Position numbers and translations under genes: made by a program. From Arcobacter sp. CECT 8983 (GTDB lineage Bacteria; Campylobacterota; Campylobacteria; Campylobacterales; Arcobacteraceae), in contig NZ_PDKF01000003.1 of NCBI RefSeq assembly GCF_004118855.1, positions 62,001 to 126,000 of the forward strand: a stretch of DNA of 64,000 nucleotides, read 5' to 3'. Shown piece after piece: positions 27,910 to 36,430 of this stretch. Every line of letters begins with the position of its first letter. The stretch's first letter is position 1. The notes beneath the pieces were generated by a model that was given only the letters and a program-made list of their open reading frames with translations, did not search any database and was not told where the DNA came from.

Positions 27910-29775
27910 ATGCTAAACATTATTGATAAATTTAGAAATAGTATTGGTTCAAACTTATTTAATAGAGTATATCTTACATACTTTGTTTTTGTATTTTTGT
28001 TTGTTCTTTTTCAAATTTTTACTGAATATAAAAATGAGAAAAAAAAGATTGAAAAAGTATTTACAAAAATTGAAACTGTATATAAAAGTATTTTGATAAA
28101 AAATATTAAAGATAAGAATGTTAAAGAACTAAATAATATTTCTAATGCCATAGAAGAAACAACAGATATTGCTGGTATATCTATTATTGAAAGTAAACAA
28201 AGATTTATATATCTTCATGGAGTTGTTTCCTCTGATATAGAAAATATAAAATCAATAATTAGATTGCCTGATTTACAGTATGAATTCTCAAATGATTTAT
28301 TGACTCATGGAATAGGTATTACTATAAATGAAAGAGAATATTTTATTTTCTTATTTATAGAAGAGAATGAGATTTTTAAGAATATGGAAGAATCAATATT
28401 CTTAATTCTTTTAAATATTTTGGCAAGTATGATTGTCCTTGGAATTTTATTTTTAATATTCTCAACAAAACATTTAATTAAGCCTTTAAATAAAATAATT
28501 GATGCAACTAAGAAATTTGACGTTGTAGAGCATGAAGTAATTGAAATAAAACTAGAAAGTAAAGAAAAAAATGAGTTAGATACCTTAGCTAAAACATTTA
28601 ATAAAATGTCAAAAAGAATTAATGAAGCCTATATTAATATGCAACAGTTAACAATGATTAGGGAGATTCAAAAAAATAAACTAGAAGAACAGAAAAAAGA
28701 ACTAGAAGATGCTAATAAATCAAAAGATGATTTTATGGCAAATATGAGTCACGAATTAAAAACACCATTAAATTCTATTAATGTAATCAGTAATGTAATG
28801 ATGAAAAATAAAAGAGGTGTTTTAAATGAAAAAGATATAAAAAACTTAGAAATTATAAATAAATGCGGAAAAGACTTATTGTTTTTAATAAATGATGTTC
28901 TAGATCTTTCTAAACTTGAAGCTGGTGAAATTATATTAAACAATGATAAGCTTGATTTAAAAGAGTTAGCTGATGGCATATATGATATGTTTAATTTACA
29001 AGTAAAAGAGAGAAATATTGAGTTTACATATCATATAGATGACTCTTTAGATTTTATCTTTAGTGATAAAGACAGAATTAGCCAAATTATAAAAAATCTT
29101 CTAAGTAATGCTGTTAAATTTACTGAAAAAGGGCAGGTTAAATTTTTAGTTTTAGATGATGAACCAAATATAAAAGTAGTAGTTGAAGATGATGGAATAG
29201 GGATATCAAAGGATAAATTAGAACATATCTTTGATAGATTTAAGCAAGTAGATGGAAGTACAACTAGAAAATATGGTGGTACAGGATTAGGGCTTGCTAT
29301 TTGTAAAGAGTTAAGTAAATTATTAGGTGGTGATGTATTCGTCGAAAGTGAAGTTGATAAAGGCTCAACATTTACTTTAGTACTTCCAAAAAATAAACAT
29401 CTTTTAGAAGGAATGAATTTTTTAGAGATAAGTTCAAATAAAGAAGATTCAGATTCACAAAATAGAATAAAAGAAGACATAATTGTATTAAATAATGACC
29501 CTATTGTTTTCTTTAATTTAGTCATTGAGTTAAATAAAAATTATAAAGTTTTACAGGCATTTTCTTTTGATGAATTAAAGACTTTTATTGAAAGAAAAGA
29601 AAAAGTTGTTGTAGATATTGATAATTTATCAAAAGATGAAATAGATTTTATAATCGCAAATTTTGAAGGTAAATTAATATTTATTTCTGAAAATGAGTTA
29701 TTAGAAGAGTATAAAAAGCAAGTATTTGATTTTGTTAAAAAACCATTAACTGAAGAGTTAATTTCAAAAATATAA
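27910..29775 (+). CDS. Membrane sensor histidine kinase with C-terminal pseudo-receiver
   Basis: 621 residues. Membrane helix 20-38, periplasmic domain 40-160, second helix 163-184, HAMP linker 185-240, coiled coil, HisKA with H281 in MSHELKTPLNS, and HATPase_c with DRISQIIKNLLSNAVKF, DDGIGI and GGTGLGLAICKE. After residue 520 a receiver-like region follows, with D569/D571 in VVVDID and K610-K611-P612 near the end, but the usual acidic pair at the start is replaced by LNNDP, so it is degenerate. Ends 24 bases before a response regulator gene, its likely partner. Confidence 0.9.
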   Translation: MLNIIDKFRNSIGSNLFNRVYLTYFVFVFLFVLFQIFTEYKNEKKKIEKVFTKIETVYKSILIKNIKDKNVKELNNISNAIEETTDIAGISIIESKQRFIYLHGVVSSDIENIKSIIRLPDLQYEFSNDLLTHGIGITINEREYFIFLFIEENEIFKNMEESIFLILLNILASMIVLGILFLIFSTKHLIKPLNKIIDATKKFDVVEHEVIEIKLESKEKNELDTLAKTFNKMSKRINEAYINMQQLTMIREIQKNKLEEQKKELEDANKSKDDFMANMSHELKTPLNSINVISNVMMKNKRGVLNEKDIKNLEIINKCGKDLLFLINDVLDLSKLEAGEIILNNDKLDLKELADGIYDMFNLQVKERNIEFTYHIDDSLDFIFSDKDRISQIIKNLLSNAVKFTEKGQVKFLVLDDEPNIKVVVEDDGIGISKDKLEHIFDRFKQVDGSTTRKYGGTGLGLAICKELSKLLGGDVFVESEVDKGSTFTLVLPKNKHLLEGMNFLEISSNKEDSDSQNRIKEDIIVLNNDPIVFFNLVIELNKNYKVLQAFSFDELKTFIERKEKVVVDIDNLSKDEIDFIIANFEGKLIFISENELLEEYKKQVFDFVKKPLTEELISKI

Positions 29776-29799
29776 CATAATCTTTAAAAAGGATTTATC

Positions 29800-31077
29800 A
29801 TGATTGAGAATAAAGAAGAACTGAGAAGTTTAAAAATTTTATATGTTGAAGATGAAGATTTAGCAAGGGAAAAATTAGGAAAATTTTTACAAAGAAAATT
29901 TGATAATGTAGAACTTTGTGCAAATGGATTAGATGGCTTTTTTGCCTTTGAAAAGGCATATAATAGCGGTCATAAATTTGATTTAGTAATTAGTGATATA
30001 AACATGCCTAAGATGGATGGCCTTGAAATGTTTGAAAAGATAAAAGAAATAGATAATAAAATTCCTTCTATGCTGATTACTGCAAGAACTGAAACTGAAC
30101 AATTATTAAAAGCTATCTCTTTACATATTGACAGTTATATTTTAAAGCCAATAGATTTAACAGTAATTGATGAAAAGCTAAATAGACTTTGTAGTGATGT
30201 TTTTTATAAAAAGAATTATGAAAATCAAAAGAAAGAGCTACAAACTTATTTAGATATTTTAAATCAAGAAGCAATAGTTTCAAAAACAGATTTAAGTGGA
30301 AAAATAACTTATGTAAATGATGGTTTTTGTGTTGTTACTGGATATGAAGAGAGTGAATTACTTGGTAAATCCCATAAGTTAATAAGACATCCTGAAGTTC
30401 CAAAAGAGTTTTTTAAAAATCTGTGGGAAACTATCCAAGATGGTAAAATCTGGAGTGGAACCTTTAAAAACCAAGCCAAAGATGGTTCAACTTTTTTTGT
30501 AAATACCAAAATTATTCCTATCTTTGATTCTTCAAGTAAAGATATTTCAGAGTATATAGCAGTTAGATTTTTAGTTACAGAAGATGAACTGAAAAAAAGA
30601 GAAAGCTTTAAAAAATATATAGAACAAGTATCTCAATATAAAAGAGCTATTAGTGGTTTAAATAAAGAAAAAGAAGAATTAGCAAAAAGAGTTGTAGATC
30701 TTACAACAATTAATTCTACTTTGGAAACAAAAGCACAACAAATAGAAATAAAAAGAAAACAGTTGTTAAGTCAATTAGAGGCTTATGAAAAAAACAATCT
30801 AGAGTATGACAAAGTAAATCTTATGACTAGACAAGATAAAAGTAAACAGTTTGATCAAATGTATAAAGCTTTAAATACTTTAAAAAGTGTAAATAAAAGA
30901 CAAGAAAAAGCTATGAAAGGTCTAGAAGAGATGTTACAATCAAAAAAAGATGATTTAGACCATTATATAAAAAAAGATTTAGAAAATAAAAAAAGAATAA
31001 ATGATTTAAGAGATTTAGTTACAAATTTACAAGAAGAGAATGAAGAGATAAAAAATCAAAAGAAAAGTCTATTTTAA
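29800..31077 (+). CDS. Response regulator: receiver, PAS and coiled coil
   Basis: 425 residues. Receiver domain 8-125 with YVEDED, D66 in ISDINMPKMDG and K116 in YILKPID; PAS domain about 140-255 (FCVVTGYEESELLGKSHKLIR, KDGSTFFVNTKIIP); then a long charged coiled coil to the C terminus. No DNA-binding or enzymatic output domain. PAS sequences of this kind occur in redox and energy-taxis sensors such as Aer, so signalling through protein contact seems likely. Same strand as the upstream kinase. Confidence 0.9.
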   Translation: MIENKEELRSLKILYVEDEDLAREKLGKFLQRKFDNVELCANGLDGFFAFEKAYNSGHKFDLVISDINMPKMDGLEMFEKIKEIDNKIPSMLITARTETEQLLKAISLHIDSYILKPIDLTVIDEKLNRLCSDVFYKKNYENQKKELQTYLDILNQEAIVSKTDLSGKITYVNDGFCVVTGYEESELLGKSHKLIRHPEVPKEFFKNLWETIQDGKIWSGTFKNQAKDGSTFFVNTKIIPIFDSSSKDISEYIAVRFLVTEDELKKRESFKKYIEQVSQYKRAISGLNKEKEELAKRVVDLTTINSTLETKAQQIEIKRKQLLSQLEAYEKNNLEYDKVNLMTRQDKSKQFDQMYKALNTLKSVNKRQEKAMKGLEEMLQSKKDDLDHYIKKDLENKKRINDLRDLVTNLQEENEEIKNQKKSLF

Positions 31078-31080
31078 TAA

Positions 31081-31104
31081 GATAAAAGTTACCAAACTTT
31101 TATC
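31081..31104. terminator. Bidirectional hairpin between response regulator and mqnE
   Basis: GATAAAAGTT (31081-31090) and AACTTTTATC (31095-31104) form a perfect 10-pair stem with a 4-base loop. The hairpin starts 3 bases after the plus-strand stop and includes the mqnE stop. Confidence 0.65.
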
Positions 31105-32150
31105 TCATTATAAAGAGAGTCTCTTTCAACTGGTGTAAAGCCAGAGTTTTTAATTAAATCAACAAACTCTTCAAGGGGCATACCATTTGCACTTTTTGCT
31201 CCTGCTGCACTTTGAATTGATTCTTTTTCAATTGTTCCATCTAAATCGTTTGCACCAAACTCTTGAGCTAGAAGGGCTAATTTTACAGTTGAAGTCACCC
31301 AATAAGCTTTTATATGGGGAATATTATCTAAAAGAATTCTAGCAATAGCCATAGTTTTTAAAATCTCTTGACCAGTTAAAAACTCTTTTACTTTTAAATA
31401 GTTATTCTCTTTTTGATATACAAGAGGAATAAAAGCATTAAAACCATTTGTTTCATCTTGTAAGTCACGTAGTCTTAATATATGGTCTATTCTGTGTTCC
31501 CTTGACTCTACATGTCCAAACAACATTGTTGCATTACTTTCATGTCCTGCTTTATGCCAAAGTCTGTGTATATCAAGCCATTGCTGAGAGTTAACTTTCC
31601 CTCCACAGATTCTTTTTCTAACCTTTTCATCAAAGATTTCAGCTCCACCACCTGGCATTGAATCAACACCACTTTCAATCATTTTTTCAATAATTTGCTC
31701 ATAACTTAGATTATATTCTTGCGCTAAAAAATGTATTTCTGCTGCAGTTAAAGCTTTTACATGAATATGAGGAAAATCTTTTTTGATTTTTTTAAAGATA
31801 TCTAAATACCACTCTAATCCTGTATCAGGATTATGAGCAGATACAATATGTACTTCTTTAATACCATTTTTAGATGAGTTTTTAACTGTTTCTAAAATTT
31901 GTTCATGTTGCATTGTGTATGGATTAGGGTTTTTTCTACTTGCACTATAAGCACAGAATTGACATACATCTTTACAAATATTTGTTGGATTTATATGTCT
32001 ATTTATATTAAAATAGGTTTTATCTCCATGTTTTTCTCTTCTTATATCATTTGCAATTGATGCTAATTCAAAAAGGTCTAAATCATATAGTTTTATCGCA
32101 TCTTCATATTCAAGTCTTTGTTTATTTTTAATCTTTTCTAAAACACTCAT
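31089..32150 (-). CDS. mqnE: Aminodeoxyfutalosine synthase (radical SAM)
   Basis: Radical-SAM enzyme of the futalosine pathway of menaquinone synthesis, joining SAM's adenosyl radical to the chorismate-derived enol ether. The 4Fe-4S motif CKDVCQFCAY (C59, C63, C66) and the CofH/MqnC-type barrel (GIKEVHIVSAHNPD, MPGGGAEIFDE, ATMLFGHVES) are clear. 353 residues is normal. MqnE and MqnC are paralogues; the SAHNPD segment and overall likeness favour MqnE. Last gene of the bioF operon, 19 bases after the preceding gene. Confidence 0.88.
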   Translation of the reverse strand: MSVLEKIKNKQRLEYEDAIKLYDLDLFELASIANDIRREKHGDKTYFNINRHINPTNICKDVCQFCAYSASRKNPNPYTMQHEQILETVKNSSKNGIKEVHIVSAHNPDTGLEWYLDIFKKIKKDFPHIHVKALTAAEIHFLAQEYNLSYEQIIEKMIESGVDSMPGGGAEIFDEKVRKRICGGKVNSQQWLDIHRLWHKAGHESNATMLFGHVESREHRIDHILRLRDLQDETNGFNAFIPLVYQKENNYLKVKEFLTGQEILKTMAIARILLDNIPHIKAYWVTSTVKLALLAQEFGANDLDGTIEKESIQSAAGAKSANGMPLEEFVDLIKNSGFTPVERDSLYNEIKVW

Positions 32151-32169
32151 ATTCTCTTCTTAGTTTAAT

Positions 32170-32493
32170 TTATTTACAGTCTATATCTTTACTATATTTT
32201 CCATGGTTACTTCTATGTACAAAACCAATACACTCTTTATTTAAACTTTTATCAAAAAAAGTAACTTTGTAAACAGTACTTTTAATTTTAGTTTCTTTAT
32301 CTTCAACACTCATTCTGTTTACTACTTGTATATCTGAAATGTTTTTGTGACCAAGAGTACTTAATGCTTCTTCCATTTTTAAGTTTTTTGTAAATGTTAT
32401 AAATGCAAAACCTATAATAGTAACAATAGACATGATTACAATTATAACAATAGTTTTTTTAGGAAGTCTTCTAACTTCTATATTATGGCTCAT
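32170..32493 (-). CDS. Small membrane-anchored protein
   Basis: About 107 residues: a short basic N terminus, one membrane helix (roughly residues 12-34, TIVIIVIMSIVTIIGFAFI) and a small extracytoplasmic domain ending in two cysteine-containing stretches. I do not recognise it. ATG at 32493 overlaps the end of the carbonic anhydrase gene by 11 bases; a GTG at 32505 is an alternative. The position suggests cotranscription with carbonic anhydrase and mqnE. Confidence 0.75.
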   Translation of the reverse strand: MSHNIEVRRLPKKTIVIIVIMSIVTIIGFAFITFTKNLKMEEALSTLGHKNISDIQVVNRMSVEDKETKIKSTVYKVTFFDKSLNKECIGFVHRSNHGKYSKDIDCK

Positions 32494-33133
32494 ATGTAAA
32501 CTCACTTAAAGGTTTAAATTTATCGTCTTTACTATCATAGTAATCGATTTTTGCAGTTTGAATGTCATAATACCATCCATGAACTTTAATTCCACCTTCA
32601 TTTAATAATCTTTTTACATCTGGATAAGTTAGAAGGTTTTCAAGTTGATATCTAATAGAGTTTCTTTCAGTTGCTCTATACATCTCTTCTTCTGTAGTAA
32701 ACTTTTTATTTTTTAATGTTCTTTCTTTAGCTTTATATCCAAGTTTTAACCATGTTCTAACATGAATCAATGAATCAGTAATTGGAATATCTTCATATAA
32801 AGATTTGCAAGCTCCACAATGAGAGTGTCCACATACAATAATATGTTTTACTTTTAAAACAGCAACTGCATACTCAATAGCAGCAGCACTACCGTGATAG
32901 TCTTCATCATGTTTATATGGAGGTACAAAATTTCCTACATTTCTTAAAATAAACATATCTCCAGGTTTTGAGTTTAACATTAAATCAGGAGTAACTCTAC
33001 TATCAGAACAACCAATAAATAAAACTTCTGGCTTTTGTCCATTCAGGACTAAATCTTTTATCCCGTCCTCTAACTCCAAATATTGAGAGTTTCTGAACTT
33101 TTCATTTCCTTTAATTAATTCGTTTAAAATCAT
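32483..33133 (-). CDS. Beta-class carbonic anhydrase
   Basis: Zinc enzyme interconverting CO2 and bicarbonate in the cytoplasm. All zinc and active-site residues are seen: C42, D44 and R46 in GCSDSRVTPD, and H103 and C106 in GHSHCGACK. 216 residues, no signal peptide. It lies two bases after a small periplasmic protein gene and upstream of the small membrane protein, within the bioF-mqnE operon. Bicarbonate supply for biotin-dependent carboxylation would fit the neighbouring bioF, but that link is inference. Confidence 0.94.
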   Translation of the reverse strand: MILNELIKGNEKFRNSQYLELEDGIKDLVLNGQKPEVLFIGCSDSRVTPDLMLNSKPGDMFILRNVGNFVPPYKHDEDYHGSAAAIEYAVAVLKVKHIIVCGHSHCGACKSLYEDIPITDSLIHVRTWLKLGYKAKERTLKNKKFTTEEEMYRATERNSIRYQLENLLTYPDVKRLLNEGGIKVHGWYYDIQTAKIDYYDSKDDKFKPLSEFTYEP

Positions 33134-33134
33134 T

Positions 33135-33377
33135 CTACCTTCCTAAGTCTTTTATAACAACTTGATTTTCTTTAGTTACTACTGTAACTTTTTTAACAGG
33201 GTCTTTTTCAGCATCATCTACAACTCTATATTCAACAAGATAATCTACTTGATGACAAGATACTATAGATGTAAGTTTTGAAAGTGCTATACTTTCACAG
33301 TTCTTCATATTTACGAAATTATTCTCATTTGCAAAAGTTGCAACACATAATGCAAGAATTAAAAGTAGTTTTCTCAT
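33135..33377 (-). CDS. Small periplasmic protein
   Basis: 80 residues with a signal peptide of about 16-17 residues (MRKLLLILALCVATFAN) and a mature part of about 63 residues with two cysteines (NCESIAL, SCHQVDY) that could form a disulfide. Family not recognised. Overlaps the bioF stop by 4 bases (ATGA) and is followed by carbonic anhydrase. Confidence 0.75.
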   Translation of the reverse strand: MRKLLLILALCVATFANENNFVNMKNCESIALSKLTSIVSCHQVDYLVEYRVVDDAEKDPVKKVTVVTKENQVVIKDLGR

Positions 33378-34468
33378 TTTGCTTCCTTTAAAAAATTACA
33401 AACATACTCTAAATCATTTTGTTTTATATCAGTTTTTGCAATAAGTCTTATTATTGCACTTTTTACCGTTGGTTGCCTGATTGCTCCTACTAGATAACCT
33501 TCTTTTTCTAATTGTTGTTGCAGGTCTAAAACTTTTTTATTATCTGCAATTTGTACAGGAATAATCAAACTTTGTGAATTTAAATTCAAAATACTATTTA
33601 CAATATTAAGGTTTAAAGAAATCTTCTTTTTTATTTTAACCTTGTTTTTTTGTATGTATTTTAAGGCTTCATGACCTGAAACTATATCAAATAAAGATGG
33701 TGCTGTTGTGTAAATTATAGCTTTAGCTCTATTAACAAGAAAATCAATTATTGTTTTAGATGCTAAAATATAAGCTCCATAACTGCCATATGCTTTTCCT
33801 AGTGTACCCATTTTTATATGATTTTCTCTAGGAGGAATTTTATATAGATCAAATATTCCAAGAAGATTATCTCCTAAAACACCAGAAGAATGTGCCTCAT
33901 CAACTATTAATAGAGCATTTTTTTCATTTGCAAAATCAAAAATCTCTTTAGGGGCTAAATCACCTTCCATAGAATAAACACCTTCTATAGCAATAATTCT
34001 TCTTCCCTTTACTTCTTTGTTTTCAAATTTTTCTTTTAGGTCTTGGCAATCGTTGTGCTTAAAAATAACAACTTGGTTTTTATTTAGAAGTCTAGTTGCT
34101 AACATACCACTTGCATGATAGTTTTCATCGATAAATAAAACATCACCTTTTCTAACAAGTGCTTCAATCATAGAAATATTTGCTAAAAAGCCACTTCCAA
34201 CAACAACAGCATCTTCAAAGCCATTATATTTTTTTAAATCATCTTCAAAATCTTTATGAAGTTGAGAATATCCTGTTACAACAATTGAAGCTTTGGGTGA
34301 AGTAAATTTTTCTTTGTGAAGTTTTTTGTATGTATTTTCAAAAATTTCTTTTTGAGAAGCAAGTCCTAAGTAATCATTTGAAGCTAAATCAATTAGATTT
34401 GTATCAAAAACTTTTCTAGTACGATACCTATTAGCTTTTTTTATTGAGTTCAACTCTTTTTCGTACAA
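33374..34468 (-). CDS. bioF: 8-amino-7-oxononanoate synthase-like enzyme
   Basis: PLP enzyme of the alpha-oxoamine synthase family, in biotin synthesis condensing pimeloyl thioester with alanine. Motifs: LASNDYLGLA (28-37), EGVYSMEGD (162-170), DEAHSSG (190-196) and the PLP lysine K225 in MGTLGKAYGSYG. 364 residues, slightly shorter than E. coli BioF. Start is TTG with TAGGAG 6 bases upstream. Family members also include Kbl and ALA synthase, but the motifs fit BioF best. First gene of a five-gene operon ending in mqnE. Confidence 0.88.
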   Translation of the reverse strand: MYEKELNSIKKANRYRTRKVFDTNLIDLASNDYLGLASQKEIFENTYKKLHKEKFTSPKASIVVTGYSQLHKDFEDDLKKYNGFEDAVVVGSGFLANISMIEALVRKGDVLFIDENYHASGMLATRLLNKNQVVIFKHNDCQDLKEKFENKEVKGRRIIAIEGVYSMEGDLAPKEIFDFANEKNALLIVDEAHSSGVLGDNLLGIFDLYKIPPRENHIKMGTLGKAYGSYGAYILASKTIIDFLVNRAKAIIYTTAPSLFDIVSGHEALKYIQKNKVKIKKKISLNLNIVNSILNLNSQSLIIPVQIADNKKVLDLQQQLEKEGYLVGAIRQPTVKSAIIRLIAKTDIKQNDLEYVCNFLKEAK

Positions 34469-34540
34469 TAATTACTCCTAATAATTTCACAATTATATAC
34501 AAAAATTTTTTAAAAATTGTTAAATTTTTTCATAATGCTA

Positions 34541-34568
34541 TTGTTTTGCTACAGTGAGTGGTTATAAT
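34541..34568 (+). promoter_or_regulatory. Sigma-70-type promoter candidate for a small RNA
   Basis: TTGTTT (34541-34546) and TATAAT (34563-34568) are separated by 16 bases. The stretch ACAGTGAGTGGTTATAAT (34551-34568) closely resembles the one before the DUF502 gene. No gene starts downstream on the plus strand before the terminator at 34609. Confidence 0.55.
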
Positions 34569-34574
34569 TTCTTC

Positions 34575-34641
34575 ACCTACTAATTAAACGTCCTTCATAG
34601 TAGATAAGAAGAGTGCAGATTTATATCTCACTCTTTTTTTA
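34575..34641 (+). ncRNA. Candidate small RNA of about 65 bases
   Basis: Between two minus-strand genes (bioF start, antiporter end) a plus-strand promoter is followed by a short non-coding stretch and a T-tailed hairpin. A first stem CTACTA / TAGTAG (34577-34582 with 34598-34603) shows a 15-base loop containing GTCCTTC, complementary to Shine-Dalgarno-like GAAGGAC. The terminator stem is AAGAGTG / CACTCTT plus AGA/TCT, followed by seven T. Start is estimated 7 bases after the -10 box. Inferred only; it has no recognised Rfam family that I know. Confidence 0.5.
34609..34641 (+). terminator. Hairpin terminator of the small RNA candidate
   Basis: AAGAGTG, a bulged C, AGA, loop TTTATA, TCT, CACTCTT and then a T run to 34640. 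On the minus strand no T run follows, so it serves the plus strand better than the antiporter gene. Confidence 0.7.
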
Positions 34642-34663
34642 TTTACTTGCAAATTAAATCATA

Positions 34664-36271
34664 TTAAATTGTAACTTCTAAACTTTTTTTAACAATCAAA
34701 TTTGCAGTTTCTTGTTGAGCATGAATAAAGTTTCTAATACTTAGATTTTTTAAATATTTCTTTTCTTTAATAGAATCAATTTTTACTATTAAGTTTACAT
34801 TTTCATCATATTTTAAAAGAGCTTCACAAATTAAAGCTTTTTTAGTAAGATTACTTAATGTTATTATAACACTTGAGGCATTTTCTATTTGTAAAGACTC
34901 AATAACAGGAAGTTTTTCTAAGTGTCCAAAGTATGCCAGATATCCTTTTTTTCTTGCTAATAATACATGTTTTAAGTTATCTGAAATAATTACAAATTCT
35001 CTGTATTCTTTTTCTAAATCCCTTGCAATGATTCTTCCTAAAGTTTCATATCCACAAATCACAATGTGATTGTTTTTGTTAATTGGTGAAATTTTATCAG
35101 ATTCATAAAACTCAGTAATAACAAAAGAAGAGAGTTTATAGATATTGTTTACAATAAAAGGAGTTAATATCATAGATAAAACAGTAACTAAGATAAGAAA
35201 ATTACTTAACTTTTCTTCTAATAGACCATTTGATGAAGCTAAAGCAAATACTGCAAAAGAGAATTCACCAATTTGACATAGAGCTAGAGCTGATTTAACT
35301 GAATCACTTTTGTTTGAATCCATTTTAATAATGAAATAAATAACTAAGCCTTTAATAGCCATTACTAAAACTAAAACAATAAGTAAGTATAAGATATTTT
35401 CTACAAAATATGAAATATTTATTTTGGTACCAATAGAAAAGAAAAAAGTTCCTAGAAGTAAGTCTTTATAACTTGCAATATCTGATTCTACTTTTATATG
35501 ATATTTTGTTTCTGCAATAATCATCCCTGCAATAAATGCACCTAATGAGTATGTGAAACCTAACTCATGGGCTAAAAGCGAAGCTCCTAAAACTATTGAT
35601 AAAACAGAAGCTAAGAACAGTTCTTCTATTTTAGTATTTGTAGATAGCTGTAATAAATATCCCATTAATTTTTTACCAATTGTGAACATAAAAAGAATAA
35701 TTAATAGTGCAGAAATAAAAGTTTTTAATAAAATAGTTTCAATTGAACTTCCACTTGTTGATAAAAAAGTAATTAAAAGTAAAATAGGAATAACTGCTAA
35801 ATCTTGGAAAACTAAAATTGCAGTTGATTTTTCTCCATAAGGAGTATATATATCTTTTGATTGTTTTAAGTAACTTAACACAATAGCTGTTGAAGATAAA
35901 GAGAAAGCTAAAGCAATAACTAAAGAAGAGGTAGTGTCAAGATTATATACAAACTTAGTAATCAAAAATATAATTACTGCACTAATTGATACTTGAAAAA
36001 AACCATTTGCAAAAAGAAGTTTTTTCATTCTTTTTATTTTTTCTAAAGGCATTTCTAGCCCAATTGTAAACATTAAAAAGACTATACCAAACTCTGCTAC
36101 TAATTCTAATGTATGTAAAGTGCTTTTTTCATCTAAATTAAATAGTGAAGCAATAATAGTACCTGTTAGAATATATCCAATTATGTGTGATACTGATAAT
36201 TTTTTTAATACTAAGTTTAGAACAGTTGCAAGTGCAAGTGAAACAAATAATATAAATAGTGTATTTTCCAT
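34664..36271 (-). CDS. Monovalent cation:proton antiporter, CPA2 family (KefB/GerN type)
   Basis: Inner-membrane antiporter of 535 residues: about 11-12 helices in residues 1-380 (FGIVFLMFTIGLEMPLEKI; FSLSSTAIVLSYL; GAFIAGMIIAET; LALCQIGEFSFAVF) and a cytoplasmic Rossmann-fold TrkA-N domain (about 395-510, HIVICGYETLGRIIARDLE). The second half of a KefC-type glutathione-sensing signature is not obvious, so the exact ion (K+ or Na+) is open. A Fur-type box lies 22 bases upstream of its start. Confidence 0.88.
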   Translation of the reverse strand: MENTLFILFVSLALATVLNLVLKKLSVSHIIGYILTGTIIASLFNLDEKSTLHTLELVAEFGIVFLMFTIGLEMPLEKIKRMKKLLFANGFFQVSISAVIIFLITKFVYNLDTTSSLVIALAFSLSSTAIVLSYLKQSKDIYTPYGEKSTAILVFQDLAVIPILLLITFLSTSGSSIETILLKTFISALLIILFMFTIGKKLMGYLLQLSTNTKIEELFLASVLSIVLGASLLAHELGFTYSLGAFIAGMIIAETKYHIKVESDIASYKDLLLGTFFFSIGTKINISYFVENILYLLIVLVLVMAIKGLVIYFIIKMDSNKSDSVKSALALCQIGEFSFAVFALASSNGLLEEKLSNFLILVTVLSMILTPFIVNNIYKLSSFVITEFYESDKISPINKNNHIVICGYETLGRIIARDLEKEYREFVIISDNLKHVLLARKKGYLAYFGHLEKLPVIESLQIENASSVIITLSNLTKKALICEALLKYDENVNLIVKIDSIKEKKYLKNLSIRNFIHAQQETANLIVKKSLEVTI

Positions 36272-36292
36272 GATTGAATTTTATCTTAAAAA

Positions 36293-36311
36293 GTTAATAA
36301 TTATCATTAAC
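36293..36311. promoter_or_regulatory. Fur box between antiporter and DUF502 genes
   Basis: GTTAATAATTATCATTAAC matches 15 of 19 positions of the Fur consensus and has perfect GTTAAT/ATTAAC outer arms. It sits 22 bases before the antiporter ATG (minus strand) and 120 bases before DUF502, so control of the antiporter is more likely. Confidence 0.55.
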
Positions 36312-36389
36312 AGGTGTATATTAAATATTTCAATTGTATTATTCTTATTAAAAATATTATAATTGCATATATTTATTAATGAAAAAAGC

Positions 36390-36407
36390 ACTGTAAGTGG
36401 CTATAAT
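36390..36407 (+). promoter_or_regulatory. Promoter -10 region of the DUF502 operon
   Basis: ACTGTAAGTGGCTATAAT ends in a perfect TATAAT (36402-36407) 24 bases before the ATG and shares 14 of 18 bases with the promoter of the small RNA candidate at 34551. A clear -35 box is not seen. Confidence 0.5.
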
Positions 36408-36430
36408 ATGGTTTTATTTAAATAAGGAAA

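Noticed and set aside
29031-29525. 164-codon open frame antisense to the kinase at 27910
   Set aside because: Lies fully within HATPase motifs of a certain gene, composition is that of a reverse-strand shadow, and no ribosome-binding site is present.
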